A stretch of DNA of 64,000 nucleotides from Stutzerimonas kunmingensis (lineage in GTDB: Bacteria > Pseudomonadota > Gammaproteobacteria > Pseudomonadales > Pseudomonadaceae): contig NZ_CP090366.1 in the NCBI RefSeq assembly GCF_021432085.1, forward strand, positions 4,464,001 to 4,528,000, in the 5' to 3' direction. The first letter of the stretch is position 1, and each line of letters begins with the position of its first letter. A program made the translations under genes and the position numbers. This document shows, one piece after another, positions 46,621 through 54,815 of the stretch. Below the pieces are notes generated by a model. That model ran no database searches, was not told the DNA's origin, and worked only from the letters and a program-made list of their open reading frames with translations.

Positions 46621-49369
46621 ACGGCTTGGGCAGCGAGCGCGCCGGCAGGTTGCTTTCGATACGCCCTTCACCGGAGACGAATACCAGCCGCAACCATGGC
46701 TGGGTTCGCAAGGCATCGGCGGCGAAGTCGGGGCCTAATCGGCCCGGCAGATTGACGTCCAGCAACAGGTGATCGAAGCGCTGTTCGTGCAGCCCCTGCG
46801 CGGCCGCTTCAGCATTCGGATAGCCGCAGGCGCGGTAGCCCAGCTCCTCGACCATCTCGCAGGCCAGCACCAGCAGTTGCGGCTGGTCCTCCACCACCAT
46901 CACCCACTGCTGCTCGACGGGTTTGTCGTCGCTGTGCTGCTTGCCCAGCAACTGGCGCACCTTGCGCGCCAGGTCTTCCTGCCGATAGGGCTTGCTCAGC
47001 AACTCCACGCCCGGATCGAGGCGCCCGCCATGCACGATGGCATTGCGCGTGTAGCCGGAGGTGAACAGCACGGCGATATCCGGCAGCAACACGCGAGCCT
47101 GGCGCGCCAGTTCAGTGCTGCTGAGCGGCCCCGGCATGACCACATCGGTGAACAGCAGGTCGATGGAAAGGCCGCTCTGCAGGATGCTCAGGGCGCTCTG
47201 CGCATCGTTGGCGCGCAGCACCGAATAGCCGAGGCCGGTGAGCAGCTCGATCACCGTGGCCTGCACCGGCAGATCGTCCTCGACCACCAGGATGGTTTCG
47301 CTGCCGCCCACAACCGGCCCGACGGTGGATGGCTGCGCCTGTACCTCGGGTTGCTCGGTGCGCGGCAGGTAGAGCTTTACGCTCGTGCCGGCGCCCGGTT
47401 CGCTGTACAGGCGGATATGCCCGCCGCTCTGCTTGGCGAAGCCGTAGGCCATGCTCAGCCCCAGCCCGGTGCCCTGCCCTTCTGGCTTGGTGGTGAAGAA
47501 CGGTTCGAAGGCCTGTTCGATAATGTTGGCGGGCATGCCAACGCCTGTGTCCGACACCGCCAGCAACACGTATTGCCCTGGCGCGACGTCGATCTGGGTA
47601 CCGGTGTAGTGCTCGTCGAGCATGGCGTTGCCCAGCTCCAGGGTGAGCTTGCCCCCATCAGGCATGGCATCGCGGGCATTGATCGCCAGGTTCAGCACCA
47701 CCTGTTCGAGCTGGTTCGGGTCGACCATCGTCGTCCACAGCCCGCCCGCCACCACGGTTTCGATTTCGATGCGCTCGCCCAACGCCTGGCGCAGCAGCTC
47801 GTCGAGGTCGCGCAAAAGCCGGCTAAGGTTGGTCGGCTGCGGGCGCAGCGGCTGCCGACGGGCGAAGGCCAGCAGTTGCCGCGCCAGCTTGGCACCGCGC
47901 TCGACGGCGGAGCTGGCCGTATCGACCCGCTTCGCCGCGCCGCGGTTGGCCTCCACCAGCGGCTGCAGCAATTGCAGATTGCCGGCGATCACCTGCAGCA
48001 CGTTGTTGAAGTCGTGTGCCACGCCGCCGGTGAGCTTGCCGATGGCTTCGAGCTTCTGCGACTGATACAGCGCCTGGCGGCTGAGTTCCAGCTCGCGGGT
48101 GCGCTCCTCGACCAGCTCCTGCAGCTGCTCGCTGGAGCGCTGCAGCGCCTGCTGCGCCAGCACCTGGGCGGTGACATCATGGCCCTGGCAGAAGATGCCG
48201 CTGACCTGCTCGTCCTCGCTGAACACCGGCTGGAAAATGAAATTCACATAGTGACGCTCGGCCTTGCCGCCGGCCTGCGGGCGCACGCGCACGGCGATGT
48301 CGCGGCCGATATAGGGCCGCCCGGTGACATAGACCTGCTGTAGCAAATCGGAGAGCGCGCGGCTTTCCAGTTGCGGAAACGCCTTGAGCGCCGGACGCCC
48401 GAGCAGCTCGCGGGCGCCGACCAGCTGGTGGAAGGCGCGATTGGCGATCTTCAGCTCGTGCTGTGGCCCTTCGGTGATGGCGATGAAGCCCGGCGCCTGG
48501 TCGAACAGCCGTTGCAGGTGGGCGCGCTCCTCGCTGAGCTGACGACCATGCAGCTCGTTGGCGCGACGCTCCGCGACCAGCGCCGAGACATCGCGCAAGG
48601 TCAGCGCCGCACCCACCACCGCGCCATCCGCAGAACACACGGCGGCGACGACGATCTCCAGCGTTCGCCCGTTAGCCGCATCTTCATGCTGCAGGGTCAG
48701 CGTCGTGTCGCAATCCTGGACCTGCGTCAGGGCCTGGCTCAGCTCGGCGCTCCAGAACGGCAGCCCGCTCGCCGCACGGCGTAGCACCTCGCCACGGCCC
48801 AGGCCGAACAGCTCGGCAGCACCGGCGCTCCAGTAGAGCACCGCCCCGGCGCGGTCGAGACCGACGATGGCGTCGCGTGCCGCGTCGATGAAATGATGCA
48901 GATAGAGCTCTGCCGTGGGTGACGAACGCTTGCTCAACTGCCCGCCATCGACCATCGCGTTGGCCTGCGCCAACGTGGTGCGCAGGCGCGCCCGCCGCCG
49001 CACGCTGGCCAAGGCCTGATCAAGCTGCGCCAGCGCGCTGGCGCCGAGGGTGACGATCGACCAGTGAGGCCCGAGCAACGGCGCCGGGCCCAGCTCGCGG
49101 TGCAGCGAGTCGACGCCCGCCTCATCGCTGAGGAACAGCAACTCGGTGGCCTTCCAGCGACTGCGCAGCTGCCGGGCCTGCGCCACCGGGCGTTGCAGTC
49201 CGGGCGCCAGCAGCACCAGCGCCGGCTCGTTCTCATCGGGCAGCAACGCGCCTGGATCAAGGCTGCGCACCTGCAGACCGTGGGCTGTCGCCCAGCTGTC
49301 GATCAGATCGCGCAACGCGGCATCGCCTGCCTCCAGCAGCGCGATCTGATCGAGCAGCAGCTCGCTCAT
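46583..49369 (-). CDS. Soluble hybrid histidine kinase with two C-terminal receiver domains
   Basis: The 928-residue protein has an N-terminal region (1-130) that looks like a degenerate receiver domain, two PAS domains (about 155-400), HisKA with GGVAHDFNNVLQ (histidine near 450), HATPase (NLAINARDAMPDGG; GQGTGLGLSMAYGFAKQSGG) and two receiver domains, with phosphoacceptors in LLFTDVVMPG and LLLDVNLPG. I see no membrane segment. Its ATG overlaps the stop of the acyl-CoA dehydrogenase-like gene by four bases, so the two are co-translated. The output partner is not in the window. Confidence 0.9.
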   Translation of the reverse strand: MSELLLDQIALLEAGDAALRDLIDSWATAHGLQVRSLDPGALLPDENEPALVLLAPGLQRPVAQARQLRSRWKATELLFLSDEAGVDSLHRELGPAPLLGPHWSIVTLGASALAQLDQALASVRRRARLRTTLAQANAMVDGGQLSKRSSPTAELYLHHFIDAARDAIVGLDRAGAVLYWSAGAAELFGLGRGEVLRRAASGLPFWSAELSQALTQVQDCDTTLTLQHEDAANGRTLEIVVAAVCSADGAVVGAALTLRDVSALVAERRANELHGRQLSEERAHLQRLFDQAPGFIAITEGPQHELKIANRAFHQLVGARELLGRPALKAFPQLESRALSDLLQQVYVTGRPYIGRDIAVRVRPQAGGKAERHYVNFIFQPVFSEDEQVSGIFCQGHDVTAQVLAQQALQRSSEQLQELVEERTRELELSRQALYQSQKLEAIGKLTGGVAHDFNNVLQVIAGNLQLLQPLVEANRGAAKRVDTASSAVERGAKLARQLLAFARRQPLRPQPTNLSRLLRDLDELLRQALGERIEIETVVAGGLWTTMVDPNQLEQVVLNLAINARDAMPDGGKLTLELGNAMLDEHYTGTQIDVAPGQYVLLAVSDTGVGMPANIIEQAFEPFFTTKPEGQGTGLGLSMAYGFAKQSGGHIRLYSEPGAGTSVKLYLPRTEQPEVQAQPSTVGPVVGGSETILVVEDDLPVQATVIELLTGLGYSVLRANDAQSALSILQSGLSIDLLFTDVVMPGPLSSTELARQARVLLPDIAVLFTSGYTRNAIVHGGRLDPGVELLSKPYRQEDLARKVRQLLGKQHSDDKPVEQQWVMVVEDQPQLLVLACEMVEELGYRACGYPNAEAAAQGLHEQRFDHLLLDVNLPGRLGPDFAADALRTQPWLRLVFVSGEGRIESNLPARSLPKPFSFDQLAEILQG

Positions 49370-50523
49370 AGCAGCGGCAGCCCCAGCAGGCTGCGACCGG
49401 TCCAGAGCTTGAGCAGGCCGGTGGTGGGGGTCATCACGTGCGCGGCCCGCGCGTCACGCAGCAGACGGGCGACACGACTGTTCTCGCGATAGGCGGCACC
49501 GCCGCAAAGAGTCATAGCCTCGTTGGCCAGGCGCACTGCGGTCTCCGCCGCATCGGCCTTGCACGCCAGGATGAACGACAACGCCTCGGGGTGGGCGCCA
49601 TCGCCCCGGCGTGCGGCTTCGCGCACCAGCGCGCGGGTCTTGACCAGCTCGGTCCAGAGTTCGCCATAGCGGATCTGCAGGCTTTCCACATCCCGCAGCG
49701 ACTCGCCGGAATGGCTGTAATGCCGCGAGCGCAGATGCAGGCTCGCCTCGTCCAGCGCCGCCTGAGCAACGCCCAGATAGGTGCCGGCCATGGCCATGAG
49801 GAAGAACGGCGCGACCACCTCGAACACGTACCAGACCTGATCGCCCGGCTCGCCAAGCAGGTTGCGCGCCGGTACCCGGACGCGATCGAGCTGCAGCGGC
49901 CGCGAGGAATTGCCACGCATGCCAAAGCCGGCCCAGGGCTCGAGCCAGTTCATGCCGGCACTGCCCTGGTCGACGATCAGGCAGCTGAAATCCCCCGCCT
50001 CGGCGCCCGCCGCGACGGTGGACACGACGTAGGAGTCAGCATGGTCGCCGTTAGTAACGAACTGCTTGGTACCGTCGACCAGGAAATCTTCGCCGTCGGC
50101 ATCCAGACGGGTTTCCGGCAGGTAGAAATGCGCGCCGGTGCCCCGCTCGGAGAGCGCCAGCGTGGTGATGTGCTGTCCCGCGGCGATCTCCCGCAGGTAG
50201 TGTTCGCGCTGATGCTCGGTGGCCTTGGCCGCGATCACCGCGGTCGCCACGCAATGCATGCCGTAGCACAGCGCCGACGACGGGCAGGCGCGGGCGATGG
50301 TTTCGGTAATCACGCACAAGCCCAGCAGCCCCTGCCCCAGGCCGCCCAGTTCGCTTGGCACCTGCAGCCCGAGCAGCCCGGCGTCGCCAAGTGCGCGCAG
50401 CGAATGGGCGGGCCAGCGGCAGTCGGCATCGACCTCGGCCGCCAGCGGCGCAATGACGGTTTCAGCCAGATCGGCGGCGACGTTTTGCAATTCGACGAGC
50501 TGAACGGGTAGCAAGTGGTCCAT
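49366..50523 (-). CDS. Acyl-CoA dehydrogenase-like flavoprotein
   Basis: The 385-residue protein has the ACAD fold: N-terminal VIAPLAAEVDADCRWPAHSL, FAD/substrate region ITTLALSERGTGAHFYLPET and FVTNGDHADSYVVST, and C-terminal TLCGGAAYRENSRVARLLRDAR. At the place where MCAD-type enzymes have the catalytic glutamate (YEGT), it has MTPTTGLLKLWTGR, so the usual base is missing. It may be a non-classical ACAD or a flavin oxygenase. ATG 50523 has AGGAAG upstream. Translationally coupled to the hybrid kinase. Confidence 0.88.
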   Translation of the reverse strand: MDHLLPVQLVELQNVAADLAETVIAPLAAEVDADCRWPAHSLRALGDAGLLGLQVPSELGGLGQGLLGLCVITETIARACPSSALCYGMHCVATAVIAAKATEHQREHYLREIAAGQHITTLALSERGTGAHFYLPETRLDADGEDFLVDGTKQFVTNGDHADSYVVSTVAAGAEAGDFSCLIVDQGSAGMNWLEPWAGFGMRGNSSRPLQLDRVRVPARNLLGEPGDQVWYVFEVVAPFFLMAMAGTYLGVAQAALDEASLHLRSRHYSHSGESLRDVESLQIRYGELWTELVKTRALVREAARRGDGAHPEALSFILACKADAAETAVRLANEAMTLCGGAAYRENSRVARLLRDARAAHVMTPTTGLLKLWTGRSLLGLPLL

Positions 50524-50643
50524 GAATCTTCCTGAATTCGCGGGTGGCTGGCGTCCGCCCAGGTGCATATCAGACCCTGACAGTCGGGTATTGTTCGAAC
50601 AACGTCTTCGGGAGCGTTGGGCGCCCACGGTGGTCATAGTGGC

Positions 50644-51831
50644 ATGACATCAATGACCAAACGCCCCGTACTGCTTCGCCTCGCTCTCGCTGTGCTGGTC
50701 GGCGCGACGCTGTCTGCCGGCGCGCGAGCCGAGACCGACGACATGCACATCCTGATCGGCAGCTACACGCACGACAGCGACAGCCCGGGCGTTCTGCGCC
50801 TGCGCTTCGACCCGGTGAAAGGTCGGATCGACCCGCAACCGCTGCAGACCCTCGCCAGCCACAATCCCTCCTGGCTGGTGCTGGACGAGCAGCGCGGGCG
50901 CCTCTATGCCACCAACGAGAACAGCCCAACGCACGCCGACCCGGTCGGTCGTGTCAGCGCCTGGCAACTCGACAGCAGCGGCGAGCACCAGCTGATCGGG
51001 CAGAACATCAGCCTGGGCGACGAACCGACCCATGCCAGCCTCAGCCATGACGGGCGCTACCTGTTCATCAGCAATTACGGGGCGCGACCGAACCCGGGCG
51101 GCAGCCTGGCGGTGATGCCGCTGGCCGAGGATGGCCAGCCGTTGCCGGTCACGCAGCTTCTTGCGCATCAGTCGAGCGGCGTGCACCCCGAGCGACAGCA
51201 GGCCGCGCATGTGCACTCCGCCGTACCGAGCCCGGACGACAAGCGCCTGCTGGTCAGCGACCTGGGCGCCGATCGGGTATTCGTCTACCGCTACGACCCG
51301 CGCAATGCCGAACGTCCCCTGCAACCCGACGAACCCGCCAGCATCGAGCTGCCAGCGGGCAGCGGCCCGCGCCATCTGGTCTTCCACCCCAATGGCAAGC
51401 ACGCCTATCTCGCCCTCGAGCTGAGCGCCCAGGTGGCGAGCTTCGACTACACGAACGGCAACCTGATCCGCCGGCAACTGCTGGACCTGAAAGATGCCGC
51501 TAGCGAGGTGCATCATTCACCGGGGGCGATCCACACCTCGGCCGATGGCCGTTTCCTCTATGTCAGCGACCGCGGCGACTACAACCACATCATCGTCTTC
51601 GCCATCGACAGCGACGGCGCCCTGCGGGAAATCCAGCGCCGCCCCACTGAAGGCCGCGAACCACGAGAATTTGCCATCGCTCCAGACGGGCGTTTCCTGC
51701 TGATCGCCAATCAGCTGAGTGATGACGTGGTAGTGATCGGGCGCGATCCGGACAGCGGAAAGCTCGGCGAGACGCTGCAGACCCTGCCGGTCGAGCGCCC
51801 GTCGGACATCAAGTTTTTCGCCAAACCCTGA
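50644..51831 (+). CDS. Periplasmic seven-bladed beta-propeller lactonase (PpgL-like)
   Basis: The 395-residue protein has a signal peptide (LLRLALAVLVGATLSAGARA before ETDD) and the lactonase (YbhE-type Pgl) beta-propeller: MHILIGSYTHDSDSPG, HNPSWLVLDEQRGRLYATNE, AHVHSAVPSPDDKRLLVSDL and GSGPRHLVFHPNGKHAYLALE. P. aeruginosa PpgL, a periplasmic gluconolactonase of the same family, is the likely functional match: it would hydrolyse gluconolactone made outside the cytoplasm. ATG 50644 or 50653 are both possible starts. Confidence 0.85.
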   Translation: MTSMTKRPVLLRLALAVLVGATLSAGARAETDDMHILIGSYTHDSDSPGVLRLRFDPVKGRIDPQPLQTLASHNPSWLVLDEQRGRLYATNENSPTHADPVGRVSAWQLDSSGEHQLIGQNISLGDEPTHASLSHDGRYLFISNYGARPNPGGSLAVMPLAEDGQPLPVTQLLAHQSSGVHPERQQAAHVHSAVPSPDDKRLLVSDLGADRVFVYRYDPRNAERPLQPDEPASIELPAGSGPRHLVFHPNGKHAYLALELSAQVASFDYTNGNLIRRQLLDLKDAASEVHHSPGAIHTSADGRFLYVSDRGDYNHIIVFAIDSDGALREIQRRPTEGREPREFAIAPDGRFLLIANQLSDDVVVIGRDPDSGKLGETLQTLPVERPSDIKFFAKP

Positions 51832-51855
51832 AGCCGAGCGGCGGTATTAGCAGCA

Positions 51856-51884
51856 GGCCAGCCGGACCGCGTGCCGGCTGAGCC
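51856..51884. terminator. Hairpin between convergent lactonase and acidic protein genes
   Basis: CAGCCGG (51859-51865) pairs with CCGGCTG (51874-51880), and the stem extends with GGC/GCC past a bulged A. It fits a shared transcription end, without a T-tract. Confidence 0.45.
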
Positions 51885-51901
51885 TGACATCGGCGCTCAC
51901 A

Positions 51902-52114
51902 TCAAGGCTTGCGTTGCGACTCGCGCGAGGCGTCCTCTTCGCTCACCTCCTCGGCCAGGCCCGGCGGCACGTTGTAGGCGCCGCCGGGTACGTCGGCTTC
52001 GTCACCACCGGCGACCTCGCCCTGGGTGGACGTGGTTTCCGGATTCTGCTCGTGGGCATCGCCGCTCTGGTCGATGGACTCGATGCTCTCGCGACCCTGG
52101 TCGTTCTGACTCAT
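51902..52114 (-). CDS. Small acidic hydrophilic protein, unknown
   Basis: The 70-residue protein starts MSQNDQGRESIESIDQSGD and is rich in Glu, Asp, Ser, Gln and Gly, with a short GGAYNVPPGLAEEVSEED segment near the end; probably disordered. GAGGAG about 6 bases before ATG 52114 supports this start over the longer ORF. No family recognised. It is divergent from the diiron-type gene at 52306. Confidence 0.6.
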   Translation of the reverse strand: MSQNDQGRESIESIDQSGDAHEQNPETTSTQGEVAGGDEADVPGGAYNVPPGLAEEVSEEDASRESQRKP

Positions 52115-52305
52115 CAGCTGCTCCTCGCGTATCTGTGGCCACGCCCCGGCCTGTCCGGGTGGCTCTATCGATTGGGAGGAGACGTGGCGGCGGAAGTTGC
52201 AGCGTAAAGGCGCTTTTCTGGACCGATGGCCGCTCAGCGGTGCAGCTGAACTAAACCACAGGCCCGGCAGCCAAAACTGCACTAGAACTGCCATAGAACA
52301 GAATC

Positions 52306-53727
52306 ATGCAACTGACTTCTCGCAGCCTGCCGATCACTCCTGCCCTTCACCCAGCGCAGGATCAGCCCTCACGGGCGCTGTACTTCGCCCTTGCCCGCGA
52401 GGTCGACGCGCAATCACGCGATAGCGCTGCGGAGTACCTGCGTGCGCAGCTCGAGGCCGCCGCTGCGCTGCCGTCCGACCTGCCGGAGGACCCGGCCGGC
52501 CTGGAAGCCTGGGTCATGCAGCGCACCGAAACGGTCGGTCGCCAGTATCAGGTTTACCTGGACCAGCGCCGTGCCGGCGGTCCGCGCCGCTATTTCGCCA
52601 GCAAGGCCCATGCTCTGCATTTCCTCCGCGGGGTGGCACCGACCAAGCTGGTCGATGGTGCCTGGCTCTATGGCCTGCTGCAGCGCTGGGACGATGCGCG
52701 CTTCACCGCGCTGATCCAGACCTATCTGGAAGAGCTCGGCGAAGGCCTGCCGGAGAAGAACCATGTGGTGCTCTACCGCAAGCTGCTGGCCAGCCAGGGC
52801 TGCGATGACTGGCAGGAGCTGGACGACGAGCACTTCGTCCAGGGCGCCATCCAGCTGGCACTGGCCGAGCATGCCGAGCAGTTCCTGCCGGAAGTGATCG
52901 GCTTCAACCTGGGCTACGAACAGTTACCGCTGCACCTGCTGATCACCTCCTACGAGCTGACCGAGCTGGGCATCGATCCCTATTACTTCACCCTGCATGT
53001 CACCGTCGACAACGCCGACAACGGCCACGCCAAGAAAGCCGTGCAGGGCGTGCTGGATGCCTTGCCGCAGGTCGGCGACAGCGCGGAGTTCTATCGACGG
53101 GTGCGCAACGGCTACCGGCTCAACGATCTGGGCGCCAGCACCGTTTCGGTCATCGGCGATTTCGATCTGTCCCGCGAGGTGCAACGCATCTTCGAGAAGA
53201 AGGCTGCCGTCGGCCAGTTTGTGCATTCGGACTACTGCCGCTTCGAAGGCCGCACCGTCAACCAGTGGCTGGCCGAGGACGTCGAGCAGTTCCTCGCCGT
53301 GCTGGACAAGCGCGGCTGGATCAAGCGCGGCCATGACCCGCAGGAAAGCCGCTTCTGGCAGCTGATCGCCGGCGAGCAGGCGCCGATGTTCGGCGTCTTC
53401 AGCGCTTACGAGCAGCAGATGATCCATGACTGGATCGCTGGCGACTGGCAGGCCGACAGCAAACGCAGCCCACGCGGCGCCTTGCTGCAGCGACAGGCGC
53501 TGTTCAACGGGCGCCGTGCCGCCTCGGCACCCGCCATGCCGCAACCCGTAGAGCGGGTCGGCGGCAACGATTTCGATGAAGAGCTGCAGCTGCTCGAGCA
53601 GCAGGTGGCACGTCTGCCCGATCGCGCCGCACGCATGCGCCTGCTGCTGCCGCTGCTGGCACCGCAGCGTCACCACAGCGCCGCCGGCCTGCTGGCCACG
53701 CGGCTGTTCAACGGACTGTTCAACTGA
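52306..53727 (+). CDS. Haem-oxygenase-like iron-containing redox enzyme (HDO family)
   Basis: The 473-residue protein contains the core of the iron-containing redox enzyme family: YLEELGEGLPEKNHVVLY (Glu/His ligands, near residue 147) and HVTVDNADNGHAKKAVQG (Asp/His ligands, near residue 230). Known members are diiron oxygenases or oxidases acting on amines, fatty acids or amino acids; its own substrate is unknown. It is about twice the usual HDO length, with an extra region after residue 260 that I do not recognise. The next gene, a methyltransferase, starts 23 bases later. Confidence 0.8.
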   Translation: MQLTSRSLPITPALHPAQDQPSRALYFALAREVDAQSRDSAAEYLRAQLEAAAALPSDLPEDPAGLEAWVMQRTETVGRQYQVYLDQRRAGGPRRYFASKAHALHFLRGVAPTKLVDGAWLYGLLQRWDDARFTALIQTYLEELGEGLPEKNHVVLYRKLLASQGCDDWQELDDEHFVQGAIQLALAEHAEQFLPEVIGFNLGYEQLPLHLLITSYELTELGIDPYYFTLHVTVDNADNGHAKKAVQGVLDALPQVGDSAEFYRRVRNGYRLNDLGASTVSVIGDFDLSREVQRIFEKKAAVGQFVHSDYCRFEGRTVNQWLAEDVEQFLAVLDKRGWIKRGHDPQESRFWQLIAGEQAPMFGVFSAYEQQMIHDWIAGDWQADSKRSPRGALLQRQALFNGRRAASAPAMPQPVERVGGNDFDEELQLLEQQVARLPDRAARMRLLLPLLAPQRHHSAAGLLATRLFNGLFN

Positions 53728-53750
53728 AGGCACCACCAAGGAAAGCGACG

Positions 53751-54698
53751 ATGACCATGGACAATGCGCAGGACCGCGCGCTGCTGCACCTGGGCCAGGC
53801 CCTGCGCGATCGCGGCTATCACTTCATCACCCCCACGCCGCTGACCCATGAACGGGTCAATCAGCGCCCGGAAAACGCGCTCGCCGACGACCTGCCAGGG
53901 GTCTTCGGCTGGAGCCGCCCGTTCCAGCACGAACTGCTGCCACCGCCACTGTTCAGCCTCATGGATCAGGCCAACGTGCTGGAGCCCTACGGCTCGCGCT
54001 GGCGCTCCAAGGTGCGCCTGTCCAGCCTCGACGGTCAGCTGTTCCTGCACTCGGCCTTTCCCACCGAGGCCAGCGATGCGGTGTTCTTCGGCCCGGACAC
54101 CTACCGCTTCGCCAGCGCCATCTGCAATCACCTGAATCAGCATGCCGGCGAGATCCGCCGCGTGGTGGACATCGGCTGCGGTTCGGGCGCCGGGGCGATT
54201 CTCACCGCACTGGCGCGGCCGCAAGCCGAAGTGCTGGCGGTGGACATCAACCCGCAAGCGCTGCGCCTGACCCGCATCAATGCGGCACTGGCTGGTGTGG
54301 ACAATCTGCGCGCCGAACACAGTGACCTGCTGAGCAACGCGCAGGGCGAGTTCGATCTGGTCCTGGCCAACCCGCCTTATCTGGTCGACGCCGATCAGCG
54401 CGCCTACCGCCACGGCGGCGGCCCGCTGGGGGCTGGCCTGTCGCTGGCGATTCTCGACGCGGCGCTGGGCCGGCTGGCGCCAGGTGGCACGCTGCTGCTG
54501 TACACCGGGGTCGCCATGATCGACAACCAGGACCCCTTCCTGGCCGAAGTGCGCCAGCGCCTGGAGCGTACCGACCTGCAGTGGGGCTACCGTGAGATCG
54601 ACCCGGACGTGTTCGGCGAGGAGCTGCTTGGCGGGGCCTACACCCAGTGCGATCGCATCGCTGCCGTGGTGCTGGAAGTGACGCGGGCGACGAGCTGA
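53751..54698 (+). CDS. Class I SAM methyltransferase with NPPY motif
   Basis: The 315-residue protein has SAM motif I VVDIGCGSGAGAILTAL, motif II VLAVDINPQALRL and motif IV DLVLANPPYLV. NPPY is found in PrmC-type glutamine and adenine N-methyltransferases, so the substrate may be an amide or amino nitrogen on a protein or small molecule. The N-terminal 130 residues (HFITPTPLTHERVNQRPENA) are not PrmC-like. GGAAAG precedes the ATG. Probably an operon with the preceding diiron-type gene. Confidence 0.82.
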   Translation: MTMDNAQDRALLHLGQALRDRGYHFITPTPLTHERVNQRPENALADDLPGVFGWSRPFQHELLPPPLFSLMDQANVLEPYGSRWRSKVRLSSLDGQLFLHSAFPTEASDAVFFGPDTYRFASAICNHLNQHAGEIRRVVDIGCGSGAGAILTALARPQAEVLAVDINPQALRLTRINAALAGVDNLRAEHSDLLSNAQGEFDLVLANPPYLVDADQRAYRHGGGPLGAGLSLAILDAALGRLAPGGTLLLYTGVAMIDNQDPFLAEVRQRLERTDLQWGYREIDPDVFGEELLGGAYTQCDRIAAVVLEVTRATS

Positions 54699-54707
54699 AC
54701 GTTCCCG

Positions 54708-54796
54708 TGTGGAAACGCTTCGCGGTTTTCCACGGGGTGGCCATCCACCCTACGACCGGCCAGGCGTAGGGTGGATAACGCCGCAGGCTTATCCAC
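54708..54796. repeat. Triple-hairpin repeat, Stutzerimonas-type
   Basis: Three palindromes adjoin: TGGAAA...TTTTCCA (about 54710-54732), a perfect 12-bp inverted repeat ATCCACCCTACG / CGTAGGGTGGAT (54743-54754 / 54765-54776), and GTGGATAA...TTATCCAC (54771-54778 / 54789-54796). The GTAGGGTGGAT motif is a dispersed repeat in this group, from memory. It lies between convergent genes and could act as a two-way terminator. Confidence 0.7.
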
Positions 54797-54815
54797 GCGC
54801 AAGTGAGCGCGCATA

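Noticed and set aside
51131-51703. Ser/Arg/Thr-rich plus-strand ORFs inside the lactonase gene
   Set aside because: Out-of-frame shadows; the beta-propeller frame accounts for the region.
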